From Azorinus chamasolen (Eukaryota; Mollusca; Bivalvia; Cardiida; Solecurtidae): 64,000 nucleotides of DNA. Below are positions 43,040 to 54,066 of this stretch, piece after piece. Below the pieces are notes generated by a model. It saw only the letters and a program-made list of their open reading frames with translations. It did no database searches and was not told where the DNA came from. The stretch spans positions 37,517,246 through 37,581,245 of the forward strand of contig OY755251.1 in NCBI GenBank assembly GCA_963576725.1. Reading direction: 5' to 3'. A program made the position numbers and the translations under genes. Every line of letters starts with the position of its first letter. Within the stretch, counting starts at the first letter, position 1.

Positions 43040-43145
43040 CGATTCTGGGTTGTTTCAGACATGTGGTTGCTTAATGCAGGATGATAGCTCACATACGAGC
43101 CATCTGCATTAAGCAGCCACCTGCTTTTTAAGACACCCGTGTAAT
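43040..43145. mobile_element. family P MITE, short copy
   Basis: ACATGTGGTTGCTTAATGCA, GGATGATAGCTCACATACGA, GCATTAAGCAGCCACCTGCT. The central stem is reduced. Confidence 0.6.
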
Positions 43146-43384
43146 AATTAGCCCTCTCATATGTATACATGTACCCTATAATGCCTTTGCAAACAGAGGA
43201 GATCAAGATCAGACAACTCTTGTAGGAGTCATCTTGATCGGGATTTGCTCGGTTTGCTTATGGAAAAATATACATGTATATGCCATGGTCAAATTTTCTT
43301 GTTCCTGATACCATTATAAAAATTCACCTAATATTCATAAGACATTATTTATTACACGAATATTCATGAAGTAAAACTGTTAAC
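43137..43384 (+). mobile_element. family A MITE
   Basis: GCCCTCTCATATGTATACAT start, hairpin GCAAACAGAGGAGATCAAGA to GGGATTTGCTCGGTTTGC, TTCATAAGACATTATTTATT, end GAAGTAAAACTGTTAA. Confidence 0.72.
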
Positions 43385-43599
43385 ACAATCATGTTTATTC
43401 ATTAACCAGTCCCTACAGACGTTCTACACTTGAGTTTCTACTCATATGCCATGTTCATGACACAAGAACATCAACAGATAAAAAGGTTTTAAAATGAAAT
43501 GAAATGAGTTATTTTAGAACATTAGTTGCAAAAGGAAAGGTTTAAACCAATTCTCCAATTAAACAAGAGACACACAGGGAACAATTTTCTGACCAGTCT

Positions 43600-43745
43600 A
43601 GATAGTTCATTGTAATCTGATTAAATGACGAAACACAGGTGTTCTTTAAAGCAGGTGGCCAATAAATGCAGATCAAAAGGGATGCAGAATGCTGCTATAA
43701 GAGCTTTCAGCATAACTTTTGTCTTCCTTTAGACTACTACCTGCC
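43600..43745. mobile_element. family P MITE, decayed
   Basis: TTAAAGCAGGTGGCCAATAA, hairpin GAATGCTGCTATAAGAGCTT, TTAGACTACTACCTGCCTTA. Confidence 0.6.
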
Positions 43746-43975
43746 TTAACTCTTCACATCATGAATAATCATATACGAAATAATGACATCATGAATATTA
43801 ATTAGATGAATTTCTCTAATGGCAAATGACTTTCATCCATGACAGAAACTGTAGAGTCAGATCTATAGTATACCATAAGCAAACAGCAGACCCTGATCAG
43901 AAGGCTCCAATCAGGAGCCATCTGCTCTGGGTCTATTTTGTTTGCAAAGGCATTAAAAGCCTTTGTATAGAGACT
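43746..43975 (-). mobile_element. family A MITE
   Basis: AACTCTTCACATCATGAATA, AAATAATGACATCATGAATA, hairpin AAGCAAACAGCAGACCCTGA to GGGTCTATTTTGTTTGC. The right end is degraded. Confidence 0.72.
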
Positions 43976-44224
43976 TTACTGTATTTACGATGGTCAAATT
44001 GTTGACGGTCTATTTGTCAGTAGGACTGCCCGGTTGTGAGAGAAACCTCCATTTTTTTTTTATCTCTAACAACTAAGATAACCTAACAAAGGTGCACACA
44101 CTACGTTAGTTACTCCCATGCATATAACATGTGACAAGCCAGTAATAAAATAAACAATCTGTTAATTACATTAATGCATATATTTAAATAAATATGTTAC
44201 AGAATTCATTGTACTATAATTACC

Positions 44225-44471
44225 TTAACCCTTTCCCTGTAAAATATTCATGTAAGAAAAAATGACATCATGAATATCATTTGCAGAGTTTTTATAATGC
44301 AAACTTTTCAAGGGAAATTTGGCTTTGATGAAAACTGTTGAATCAGATCTTCATCATGTCAAAAGCAAACAGAGCAGACCCTGATCAGACAGCTCCTACA
44401 GGAACCATCTGATCAGAGTCTGCTCTGTTTGCAATTGCGTGAAAAGGCGTTTAAATAAGGTAAAAGGTTAA
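44225..44471 (-). mobile_element. family A MITE, complete
   Basis: TTAA-flanked 247 bases: CCCTTTCCCTGTAAAATATT, AAAAATGACATCATGAATAT, hairpin AGCAAACAGAGCAGACCCTG to GAGTCTGCTCTGTTTGC, end AAGGTAAAAGGTTAA. Confidence 0.88.
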
Positions 44472-44689
44472 GTCTAACATACTATCCTTGTGTAAATATA
44501 GACTACCACATAAAAGAAATATTTAAGTGAAATATTTGGGACCCATTTGCTCAAGGCCTATCACCTTGTACAGGCAAAATGCAGGCAAGTGTGACTACCA
44601 TTAGCATCTACTTAAGAATTGTTTTCTGAAAAATTATCTCTACAAGTAATCACTTAAATGACCTATTGCACATATTTTCCATTTCAAAC

Positions 44690-44962
44690 AAGATGTGTTT
44701 GTGAAACATTATGCCCCCGATACGACGTTTGACTTTGATATATGACCTTGACCTTAATAAGTCACAGCTGAAAATGTTCGCCTCCCTAAGTTGCACATGC
44801 ATGCCAAGTTTGAAGTATGTACGTGCAATGGCAACAAAATTATGGCCAATGTTAAAGTTGGGGACAAACTGACATTCCAACCATCCAACAGTTCTGACAG
44901 ACAAACCAACCAACAGACAGCAAAAACAATATGCCCCCTGATCACAGATCTGAGGCATAAAA
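44690..44962 (+). mobile_element. AACAAGATGTG...GCATAAAAAA element
   Basis: 5' end AACAAGATGTGTTTGTGAAA (mini-hairpin) then CATTATGCCCCCGATACGAC; GACCTTGACCTTAATAAGTC; GTTCGCCTCCCTAAGTTGCA; CAACCAACAGACAGC; 3' end TGAGGCATAAAAAA. It is the second copy of the 11731-12017 element, about 80% similar by eye. Frames on both strands are shared between the copies only because the DNA is. Confidence 0.8.
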
Positions 44963-45114
44963 AAGTTTGCTCTACTTTAATAGGTTTGACTGACCTGAAT
45001 ATCGAGTATAATTAAGGTAACGTCTGTAATATGCACTGATGTTATACCAATGAGTAACTAACAAACCATACAGACATCCTTACAACAATGAAACATGTCA
45101 ATACACTTTAAAGT

Positions 45115-45310
45115 ATCCCTTTACTCCATAGATACGCCTTTTTCGTGCTTTTGCAAACAGAGTAGACCCAGATCAGACAACTCTTATAGATCAGGGTCTG
45201 CTGTTTGCTTATGGAATATGAATGAGTTCATACATAATTTTAAAAATTAATGTAATTAATATTTATGAAGTCATTATTTCTTGCATGCATATACATGGAG
45301 TAAAGGGTAC
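45115..45310 (+). mobile_element. family A MITE
   Basis: TCCCTTTACTCCATAGATAC, ACGCCTTTTTCGTGCTTTTG, shortened hairpin GCAAACAGAGTAGACCCAGA to CAGGGTCTGCTGTTTGC, end CATGGAGTAAAGGGTA. Confidence 0.8.
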
Positions 45311-45435
45311 TACATAAGTTATCACACTTTATACATGGCATACTATAACTATGTACATATCAAGTATGTAGGATTCCCCTCTGTACAGTATAGACTACAC
45401 AATTCTTTCCCATGGCAATGGTCATACACTAGCCA

Positions 45436-45675
45436 TTAACCCCTTACCTCGTGATTATTCATATAACCGTAATAAATAGTGACATGGCGAACATTTATAA
45501 TGGCATATGAATACAAGAATTCTTGGCCATGGCAGAAACTGTAAAATCATATCTATACTGTTTCATAAGCAAACTAAGCAGATCCTGATCAGACGACTCC
45601 TACAAAAGCCCTCTGATTTGGTTCTAATCTGTTTGCAAAGGCATCATAAGGTGTGTCTATCAGGTACAGGGTTAA
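45436..45675 (-). mobile_element. family A MITE
   Basis: TTAA-flanked; CCCCTTACCTCGTGATTATT, GTGACATGGCGAACATTTAT, hairpin AAGCAAACTAAGCAGATCCT to GGTTCTAATCTGTTTGC, end CAGGTACAGGGTTAA. Confidence 0.8.
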
Positions 45676-45970
45676 CAACTGTTTAAAATACACAAGAAAG
45701 AATGGTATCTTCTTTACTGTTCAAATAATAAATGTTATCAAACAAACAATAGTGCTAACAAAATAAAAACTTTAATCAACAAAATAACTGTTTTTCAGTA
45801 AAGTAGATGGCAGAGTTGATCAACCCTACATAAAAGACGTCTAAAAGCATTTGCTACATAACAAACTACTATTAAAATCTGATTCTATAACACTTTTAGC
45901 AATTGCGACCAAAATTAGGTTTGCTTCGTCTATCCCTTTACTTATGAATATTCATGGCAGACTCCAACAA

Positions 45971-46170
45971 TTAACCCTTTCCTCCATAAATACGCCTTTC
46001 CACACCTCTGTAATAGTCACTTCTTGAAACCATTGTGATAAATAGAGCATTTGCTCCATAGGAGCTCTATTTATCATAATGGTTTCTATACTAAACACTT
46101 ATAACAGTTTCCTTTTCTCTAGTAAATGCTCCTTTTCAGTAGATTCATTCAAAGAGGTTAAATAGCCTGT
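45971..46170 (+). mobile_element. family B MITE
   Basis: TTAACCCTTTCCTCCATAAA, GAAACCATTGTGATAAATAG, AGCATTTGCTCCATAGGAGC, TTTATCATAATGGTTTC, TTTCAGTAGATTCATTCA. The right terminus is degraded. Confidence 0.8.
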
Positions 46171-46349
46171 TAACTAAATGATTTTGCAAGGCACAAATAA
46201 TAATAATATAGAATAAGAACTAAGATATTCTATCGGATGATTGAGCAGACACTGATTAGAGGGCTCCTACAGGAGATGAGATGTTTATGTCTATTCTGTT
46301 TACAAAGGTGTCTATATCAGGTAAAGGGTTTACTCCATAACACTTTACT

Positions 46350-46575
46350 CCATTCACTATTTTTAGACCCAACATCTTTGAATGAATCTACCCAAAAGGA
46401 GCATTTACTAGAGAAAAGGAAAATTTTAGAATTTTGTAGTTTGAAACCATTGTGATTATTTAAATAGAGCATTTGCTCCTATAGGAGTAAATGCTCTATT
46501 TATCACAATGCTCTATTTATCACAATGGTTTCTAGAAGTGATTATTACAGCGGCGTAGAAAGGTGTATTTATTAA
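46350..46575 (-). mobile_element. family B MITE with stem duplication
   Basis: AATCTACCCAAAAGGAGCAT, GAAACCATTGTGATTATTTA, GCATTTGCTCCTATAGGAGT; then ATGCTCTATTTATCACA occurs twice in tandem before ATGGTTTC, a small duplication of one stem arm. Confidence 0.75.
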
Positions 46576-47034
46576 ATACACTTTTCAACGTCTTTGCCAA
46601 CAGAGTAGCTATGACAGATATGATTCAACAGTTTCTGCCATGGCCAAATATTTCTTTGTTCTTGTGTTTATTTCTTATCTCACTCAAATTCAGCATCCAT
46701 GAGCTTGAAGTCCGACTTTTAATGCCATCATACAATGAATATAAGGTGATTATACACCTACAATGAAAATTGAATGAAAGAATGATCAACTTCTATATGA
46801 AATGATTTGATTAAAATATATGCACACCTTGAAAAATATGTAAAACCCAACAGACTTGAAACAAGTCAACAGCACATTTGATGCTTCTATGGACAAAAAG
46901 AACAAAAGTTATCTTGAGAACGTAGCACAGAACTTCGCAACTACAATTTGTGATGCCATGTGCGACAGTTTGCATCCAGTTGAGACGCTATATAACTCTG
47001 AGAGCATTATAACTCTGACAGCATTTAACCCTTT

Positions 47035-47259
47035 CCCTGTTTAATATTCATGTCAGTGATAATGACATCATATTTATTTGCTGAATTTTGATAATATAAA
47101 CTTTTCAAGGGGAGTTTTTACTTTGACAAATACTGTAGAATCGGATCTATATTATGTCACAAGCAAACAGAGCAGACCCTGATCAGACGACTCCTATAGG
47201 AGCCATCTGAACTGGGTCTACTCTATGTGAAAAGGCGTTTATAGGAGGAAAAGGGTTAC
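47035..47259 (-). mobile_element. family A MITE
   Basis: TTAACCCTTTCCCTGTTTAA, GATAATGACATCATATTTAT, hairpin AGCAAACAGAGCAGACCCTG, CGACTCCTATAGGAGCCATC, end GGAGGAAAAGGGTTA. Confidence 0.85.
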
Positions 47260-47800
47260 TCAAGATGAGAACTGTTTGAAAATTTTAATAGAAGTTTGGA
47301 AAATCAGTGTTAGAAAATTGAAAGATAGTTTTGTTACTGCTTAAAAAGGTTAAAAAATGTTGGTTGGTTGTATTGAATAACGTCTGTTTCTGACAACTAT
47401 GGATTAACTTGATGCCAAACAAATGTTAAAGAATGTAGTATAAAGAGTTTTGTGCCAGGCCCTCAATCTTTCATACAACCCACAACAGCAAAACAATGTA
47501 GATCAAATTCTACAGTATTATAATATAAATTTAGGTTAACAGAAGCTATAAACATGAAGCATAAACTGTGTGTGGAATGGTTCAGACAGAAAGAATATTT
47601 TACAAACACCAAGATAATGGCAAAGACAGAAAGAAGTATTGATGGTTTCGATAAGTGCTAACTCCCACTGCCCCAGACAATAAGAAAAGGTACTCTAAGG
47701 TGTCACAAACAGGGGAGAGTATATAATAAGAGGGTGTCTGAAAACCCATCTGATCAAAATTTATACCATGCTTAACTTATCAGCATTTACTTCTAGCCAA
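47260..47800. other. no supported gene
   Basis: AT-rich DNA with no recognised repeat or coding signal. Confidence 0.45.
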
Positions 47801-47811
47801 GCAAAAGAGAC

Positions 47812-47892
47812 CAGGCCCGAGGTTATAAAACTATTTGCTTGAGTCTGAGATCATTCTCAAGCATCTGATTGGTTTTATAACCTTGGGACCTA
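47812..47892. repeat. short palindrome (GGTTATAAAAC type)
   Basis: CCCGAGGTTATAAAACTATT, TGCTTGAGTCTGAGATCATT, CTCAAGCATCTGATTGGTTT, TATAACCTTGGGA: inverted arms over ~80 bases. Family unknown. Confidence 0.65.
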
Positions 47893-48044
47893 ATCTGACA
47901 TGTATGATGGGGTGTCTGGCGTGGGTTTCTGGTCTGCAAACCCAAAACCACACCGTACCTTTTCACACAAAACAAACAGCTCTTATTCAAATTGTAAGTT
48001 TCGAAAAGTTACTGTAAGAACAATTTTTTGTGACACATACTTGC

Positions 48045-48262
48045 TTAACCCTTTACTTGTTCAATATTCATGTAAGAAATAATAACATCATGAATATTTA
48101 TTAACAAATTTCTATAATTATAAAAGTGTAGGAACAGATCTTTATCATGTCATACACAAACAGAGCAGACCCTGAACAGATGTCCCTTACATGAGCTGTC
48201 TGATATGGGTCTACTCTGTTTGAAAATGCGTGAAAAAGCATTTTTATGTGGTAAAGGATCAA
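48045..48262 (-). mobile_element. family A MITE
   Basis: TTAACCCTTTACTTGTTCAA, AAATAATAACATCATGAATA, hairpin CAAACAGAGCAGACCCTGAA to GGGTCTACTCTGTTTG, end GTGGTAAAGGATCAA. Confidence 0.82.
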
Positions 48263-48394
48263 GAGTAATATTTTCCAGTACACCCTAAATACCCCAAGTA
48301 TTCAGATTTCAAATTTCACCTCTCCATAACTATCTAAGTTTATTTATTCAATGTGACACCATTTTGATAGGGTTAAATTAGACATGACATTGCA

Positions 48395-48470
48395 CAGAGA
48401 ACTGTGCAGACCCTAATCAAACAGACCCAGCAGGAGCTGTTTGATCTTGGTCGTGCTTGCACTATTGGCC
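48395..48470. repeat. family C-like hairpin
   Basis: AACTGTGCAGACCCTAATCA, AACAGACCCAGCAGGAGCTG and TTTGATCTTGGTCGTGC. A related broken one lies at 48622-48770. The ends are not defined. Confidence 0.5.
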
Positions 48471-48914
48471 CAAGTTTATCTGTTCAAATGTTTAGCATAT
48501 TTAGGGTACACAAAGTCAACATACATAAAGTTGCTTGCAGCTATGAGAACATTTCTAAAAATGTCCGCCAACTAAACTGTCATAAGGCAAGTGTCACTAG
48601 TAAAGGAATGCCGGGGTAATTGCAAACAGTGTAGACCAAGATCAACCGTTTCCAGTGCAGTCTCATATCAGGGTCACTAAACATTGATAAGTGTTTTACC
48701 CCATATCGATGCTCATCAGATGCTATTTTTCAAATGTGGCAACTACTATGGGTCTACACTGTTGGCAATATGTCATCCCCATTGAACAGTTCATATGAAA
48801 GAGCTGTAGATAAAAGGTTTACTTAAGAAATCAAAGTGAAACATATTTTTTTTTTTTTTTCTCAGCCATTAGAATTGTCTAATGAGTAGCAGCAAGATTG
48901 GGCCAAGTTGAGAA

Positions 48915-49143
48915 TTAACCCTTTCCTCCATAAATACGCCTTTCTACACCTCTGTAATAGTCACTTTTTAAAACCATTGTGATAAATAGAGCATTTGCTC
49001 CATAGGAGCAAATGCTCTATTTACCACAATGGTTTCAATACTACACAATTCTAACATTTTCCTTTTCTCTAGTAAATGCTCCTTTTTGGTAGATTTATTA
49101 AAAAAGATTGGATCTAAAAATAGACAATGATGGAATGGGTTAA
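48915..49143 (+). mobile_element. family B MITE, complete
   Basis: TTAA-flanked 229 bases: CCCTTTCCTCCATAAATACG, AAACCATTGTGATAAATAGA, perfect centre GCATTTGCTCCATAGGAGCAAATGC (25 bases, palindromic), ATTTACCACAATGGTTTC, TTTGGTAGATTTATTA, end GATGGAATGGGTTAA. Confidence 0.9.
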
Positions 49144-49499
49144 GAGATTTTGATGGAGCACTTATCTACAGCTCTGACATGATAAAAAATGGATTTCTCA
49201 TTAAAACAAATTGCATATAATAAAGGCATTCTCATATTACACATCAACTTAAAATGTTCATATCACCTCTCTGCCTATTTTGCCACATGAAAAATTATCG
49301 AAGATATTGATTCATAACATTCTACAGGCAAACTTGTGATTACTTTTGCAAACAGTTTGGACCCAAATGAGACACTGGATTCACAAAATGAGACGAAATC
49401 ACTTATTGTCTCACGGAATAAAAAATATGAGAATCCTCTGATTTTTGGAAAATAACACAATTTATGGGTGTCAACAAGGATTGCCATCAGTCAATTAAT

Positions 49500-49853
49500 T
49501 AACCCTTCAACTCATACAAAAACCTTTTGACATCTTTGCAAACAGAGTAAGCTCAGGTCAGACGGCTCTTGTAGGAGAGATCTGATCAAGATGGCTACTG
49601 TAGGAGATATCTGATCAGGACCCTTTTAGAAAGTATAGAAACAGATCTATCAAATTCCATTAGCAAACACAGCTGACCCTCATCAGATGGCTCCTATAGT
49701 TCAACACGTTTAAATGACGGAAAGGATTAAGATGTGATAGGTAAATGAGAATCAAATACACTCTGATCAGATGGCTCCTCCAGAAGCCTTCTGATCTGTG
49801 TCTAATCTGTTTGCAAAGGCATCATAAGGTGTACCTATGAAGTAAAGGGTTAA
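49500..49853. mobile_element. rearranged family A copies
   Basis: AACCCTTCAACTCATACAAA and GCAAACAGAGTAAGCTCAGG open one copy; AGATCTGATCAAGATGGCTACTG is duplicated; a second copy's arm (TAGCAAACACAGCTGACCCT, ends TGACGGAAAGGATTAA) and a third copy's end (CTGATCTGTGTCTAATCTGT, GAAGTAAAGGGTTAA) follow. Too mixed to split reliably. Confidence 0.55.
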
Positions 49854-50063
49854 CCCTTTCCCTCACAATGACGCCTTTGTAAACATCCCTTTCTGAAACC
49901 ATTGTGATAAACAGAGCATTTGCTGCATAGGAGCATATTCTCTATCACAAAGGTTTCAACACAACACAATTCTGAAAATTTCCTTTCATCTCGTTAATGG
50001 TCCATTTCGGTAGATATATTCAAAGAGGTGGGGTCTAAAAATACCCTATAAGGAATGGGTTAA
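49850..50063 (+). mobile_element. family B MITE sharing a TTAA with family A
   Basis: Begins in the same TTAA in which the preceding family A copy ends (AAAGGGTTAACCCTTTCC). CCCTTTCCCTCACAATGACG, GAAACCATTGTGATAAACAG, GCATTTGCTGCATAGGAGCA, TTTCGGTAGATATATTCA, end AAGGAATGGGTTAA. Confidence 0.85.
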
Positions 50064-50472
50064 AGACAAATAAGACTTATTTCAGTGTTTCGATTAGCGA
50101 GGACTTACTGTTATAACTGTGATTTTGTCACACCCATCATACACAGGTACATCAATAATAAAGTCACTTTGACTAACACCCTATGGTATAATTTATACAA
50201 GTCTATATTCTAGTTGTCCTATCACAGGCCACCTAAACATACATTCTCTGTCGTACTGCCGTGCATATGTTTACCTCCCATGACAGATACAACTGGAAGC
50301 TACATTCTGTGTCATTTAACCCTCTGAATGCCTCAAACAAGTGCATTGGCATTTGCAAACTGTGTAGACCCAGATCAGAGAGCTCAGAAAAGATCCTTTA
50401 TCGGGGTCTGCACTCTGTCATTCAAAATCTTCTACCATATTTACGCTTTTCATAATGAATGGACTCTATAGG

Positions 50473-50702
50473 TTAACCCATTCCCTCATAGGCCAATTTC
50501 AGATCCACACTCCTTGAATAAATCTACCGAAAAGGAGCAGTTACTAGAAAAAAGGAAACTTTTAGAATTGTGTAGTTCTGAGAAGATTGTGATAAATAGA
50601 GCATTTGCTCAGTAGCAGAGCAAATGCTCTATTGATCACAATGGTTTCCAAAAGTGACTTGTGCAGAGGCGTAGAAAGGTGTTAGAATGAGGCAATGGGT
50701 TC
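50473..50702 (-). mobile_element. family B MITE
   Basis: TTAACCCATTCCCTCATAGG, AATCTACCGAAAAGGAGCAG, AGATTGTGATAAATAGAGCA, TTGATCACAATGGTTTCC, end GAGGCAATGGGTTCA. A family C copy (hairpin at about 50350-50415) lies just upstream. Confidence 0.82.
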
Positions 50703-50704
50703 AA

Positions 50705-51385
50705 GAGTAAGATAAAACTTGGCCATAAGGCACTCAATATATATTGCAAATCCTCAATTAAGGCCTGTATTCTGCTTTAACTAAGTGCCCCTCTCCAAAA
50801 ACAATGATTGGAGTATCAAACATATTGGATCCTTATGAGAATCTCAGTGACTGACTGTACCATTTGGATCCAATTTGTTTGAAAAACACAATTCTATAAT
50901 AAGTGTTAACTGATCAATTTATTGCAATAGTACGGACCAGTGTGAAAACATACTTGTCTAGATCAAATGTGAAATGCATGGTCTATGAAACACTTCAGTT
51001 TTGTACACACATTTCAACTTGTAGGAGATACAAAATGAATGATGACTTGCTAATTTCATAAATGATATTCCTTGGCAGACACAAAAAAACCTGACTACTC
51101 TAATAGCAGTTTTCAACCCGAATCAGACATAACTTATTAAATAACAAATATTAAAGTGGCATGTTTAGTAGTCTAGTTAGTTGTACAACTCACTCAGAAG
51201 AATCACTACAACCACAAAATATCTAGTTACATCAAATTTAATATGAATATCATCAATTGATCTTTTTTTTCTTCTAAATCTTTCTCTCTGTAATTTTGGA
51301 ACCTGTATCTAATCCAATTTTGCAACAAATGGAGTAACACAATGTTTCATTTCTTTTCCAACCCTCGACCTTCTTTTAACTTTTA
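50705..51385. other. no gene; one family D hairpin
   Basis: A family D palindrome lies at 50815-50884 (AACATATTGGATCCTTATGA to TTTGGATCCAATTTGTTTGA). Otherwise AT-rich and unassigned. Confidence 0.45.
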
Positions 51386-51810
51386 ACCTGATAGAGACTT
51401 CATTACAAATTGAGCAGACCCAGATCTGACGGCCCCTGTAACAACTGTATGATCAAGGTCTGGTCTGTTTGCTTATGGAATTATATTAATTTGATTCTAG
51501 TTTCTGTAATGGTAAAAAAATCCTGTGTGTATACAAATTCAGTTAATAAATATTCAAGACATCAGTATTTATTACAGTAAAACCTTTCTAAACCACATGT
51601 TCCATTTAGTATAAATATGGGTCTTGAAGACAGGTGGCAGCTTAATGCAGGGTGAAAGTCATGCAGATAGCTCTTTTAGGAGCTGTCTGCATGACTTTCA
51701 CAATGCATTAAGTAGCCACCTGCTTTAAAGTAGCTAAATTATTTTCCACTAGAATTCCGGTTTGGAGGGGTTTTACTGTATATGAATATCCAACAGGTGA
51801 AAGGTCAAAC
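51386..51810 (+). mobile_element. family A MITE carrying a family P insertion
   Basis: AACCTGATAGAGACTTCATT, hairpin GAGCAGACCCAGATCTGACG to GGTCTGGTCTGTTTGC, CAAGACATCAGTATTTATTA, then the P element, then TATGAATATCCAACAGGTGA. The P element sits in the TA of the conserved TTACATGAATA stretch. Confidence 0.78.
51575..51778. mobile_element. family P MITE nested in family A
   Basis: TA-flanked 204 bases; ends CAGTAAAACCTTTCTAAACC and GGTTTGGAGGGGTTTTACTG-like; inner arms GGTGGCAGCTTAATGCAGGG and GCATTAAGTAGCCACCTGCT; hairpin AGCTCTTTTAGGAGCT. Confidence 0.87.
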
Positions 51811-52070
51811 AGTCTAACTCCGTATGTGAGAGTCACAGTCACATGACTCCAAACTGTTTGCAGAAGTTATCACAACAGTGCTAAGAGTAAAAACCCTTCC
51901 AACATTCATCTGCAAAATTTGTTACCTGCTGCAATTCTCAAAGCACAAGTTTCAACCGTTAATGAAACATAAACCAAACAGAACATTTATACATGAGTTT
52001 CCCAAAAGTCTGATTTGATCAAACACATTTGCACACAAGAATAAAAAGCAGCAAGTCTTCCTCCAAATCT

Positions 52071-52138
52071 TTAGTCGACTTTCACCACACTGTAGATCTT
52101 TGACACAAACCAGAAACAGGCAAAGAATCCAATGGTTC
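52071..52138 (-). CDS. TM9SF2: TM9SF2 last coding exon and stop
   Basis: Encodes the completion of a split glycine and TIGFFACFWFVSKIYSVVKV, D, then TAA. This is the ninth transmembrane helix and the short cytoplasmic tail. The tail ends KVD, fitting the KxD/E COPI-binding signal known for TM9 proteins. Acceptor TTTAATTTTCAG. The frame is too short to show up as an open reading frame on its own and was found by matching the family ending. Confidence 0.93.
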
Positions 52139-52429
52139 CTGAAAATTAAACAAAGACAAACATTGAACTTTAAAGTGTAAGTCCCTACAATAAATATTTT
52201 CAATAACATCATAAAACCTGATATTTGTCATGTTCAATCATTATTTTGAAGACTGTCAATTTGAACTTTTAATGAACCAGAAATGGTGTCAAAGCCACCT
52301 GATGCTCGCCTGTTTAAAAGTTAAGTCTAAAACGTGTCATATTGAACACAAAAAATGTTTTCAATTCAAACTTAACTGCATCAATATCAAACCCAAAAGG
52401 CAACCAATATTATAGGAATTTAAAGATTT

Positions 52430-52723
52430 TTGCAAACGAAGGTGAAAGGTCAAAGTCAAGGCCACATGGTAAAAACATTGGTATGGTTGAGTCTTAAGAC
52501 AGGAAATATACATACAAAGTATGGAAGCCCTACACCTATTGGTTCCAATGTTATATGCATTTAAAGGCTTTTGCAAAAGTAGGTCAAATGCGAAGGTCAA
52601 GGTCAGAAGGGCAAATATGTTTGCATGGTCATACCAAGTATGGAAGTCCTAGGTATATTGGTTCAAAGTTATAGGCACTTACAGATTTTTGCAAAAATAG
52701 GTGAAATGTCAAGGTAATATGAT
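52430..52723. repeat. ~125-bp tandem units, left part
   Basis: About 2.5 units marked by AGGTGAAAGGTCAAAGTCAA, CATACAAAGTATGGAAGCCC and TATTGGTTCCAATGTTATAT. The array is interrupted by 52724-54066 and continues at 54067-54960. It lies in the last intron of TM9SF2. Confidence 0.8.
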
Positions 52724-54066
52724 AACAAGAGTGCCAGTGGACACAATATACGCCCGTCGAGGTTTTGTTCAACATAAACTGGGGTTAACGTATTTGCGAC
52801 CAAGTTTCAAGGTTGTAAATAGGAATACTTTAACAAAAAACCATAACCGAAAATTCTAAATTAAAAAGTGCCATAATTGTGTCTAAATGCTTGAGATGAA
52901 GATGAAGCTTGTGATGGTGAACAAATGTTTCAAGTTTAAAAGCTTTATCTGAAAGGATTATGTAAATAAGTGGACTTTAACAAAAAATTCCAAGCTAAAA
53001 TGCGTCATAATTATGTCAAAATGTTAGACAGCGTTATGTACTCTTGCCTACAGGTAAAGCTTATGATGGTGAGCAAGTGTTCCAAGTTTAAAAGCTTAAT
53101 CTAAAAGGGTTATGTAAATAAGTGGACTTTAACCAAAACTTTAACCAAAATTTTTAAGTTAAAAGGGGGCATAATTCTGTCAAAATGCTTGAAAGAGTTA
53201 TGTACTCTTGTCTACAGGTTAAGATTGTGATGGTGAACAAGTGTTCCAAGTTTAAAAGCTTTATCTCAAAGGGTTATGTAAGTAAATGGACTTTAACAAA
53301 GCCTTAACCAAAAATTCTAAGTTAAAAAGGGGCATAATTCGGTCAAAATGCTTGACAGAGTTATTTTCTCTTGCCTACAGGTAAAGGTTGTGACGGTGAA
53401 CAAGTGTTCTAAGTTTAAAAGCTTTATCTCAAAGGGTTATGTAAATAAATGGACTTTAACAAAGCCTTAACCAAAATTCTAAGTTAAAAAGGGGCATAAT
53501 TCAGTCAAAATGCTTGACAGAGTTATTTACTCTTGCCTACAGGTGAAGGTTGTGATGGTGAACAAGTGTTCCAAGTTTCAAAGCTTTATCACAAAGTGTT
53601 ATGTAAATAAGTGGACTTGTTCCACATAAATTGAGGTTAACATTTTTGCTTAACGCAAATGCTAAACGCAAATTCTAAGTCCAATTAAGCGACCTTGACC
53701 TTGGATAAATGAGCCCGGACTTGGCAGGCTACTGTAGCATGTCTAGATAAACATTTTGGTTAAATTTGGGAAGGATCCACCGAGCGGAACTTGAGTTAGA
53801 GATGTTACAGACAGACAGACCGGTTAACATTTTTGCTAAACGCAAATTCTAAGTCCAATTGTGTGACCTTGACCTTGGATAAACAAACCGGGACTTGGTA
53901 GGCTACTGTAGCATGTCTAGATAAACATTGTGGCTAAATTTGAGAAGGATCCACCAAGCGGAACTTGAGTTAGAGATGTTACAGACGGACAGACGGACAG
54001 ACAACCAGACGGACAGACAGCGCCATTCCATAATACGTCCCGTTTTTTCAAACGGGCGTATAAAAA
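52724..54066 (+). mobile_element. AACAAGAGTGCC...GGGCGTATAAAAAA element
   Basis: 5' end AACAAGAGTGCCAGTGGACA then CAATATACGCCCGTCGAGG. Five ~157-bp units marked by AAGTTAAAAAGGGGCATAAT, GTGATGGTGAACAAGTGTTC and AAAGGGTTATGTAAATAAGT; two copies of CGCAAATTCTAAGTCCAATT; then ACAGACGGACAGACGGACAG; 3' end AAACGGGCGTATAAAAAA. The motif TACGCCC near the 5' end is reverse-complemented at the 3' end. It interrupts another tandem array. Confidence 0.85.

Noticed and set aside
44650..44958. 102-codon frame similar to one at 11677-11988
   Set aside because: The similarity exists because both lie in copies of the same non-coding element; neither has a recognisable domain, and stops differ between them.
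52724..54066. Helitron assignment of the tandem-core elements
   Set aside because: The expected TC 5' end and CTRR 3' end with a preceding hairpin were not found, so only the resemblance in architecture is noted.
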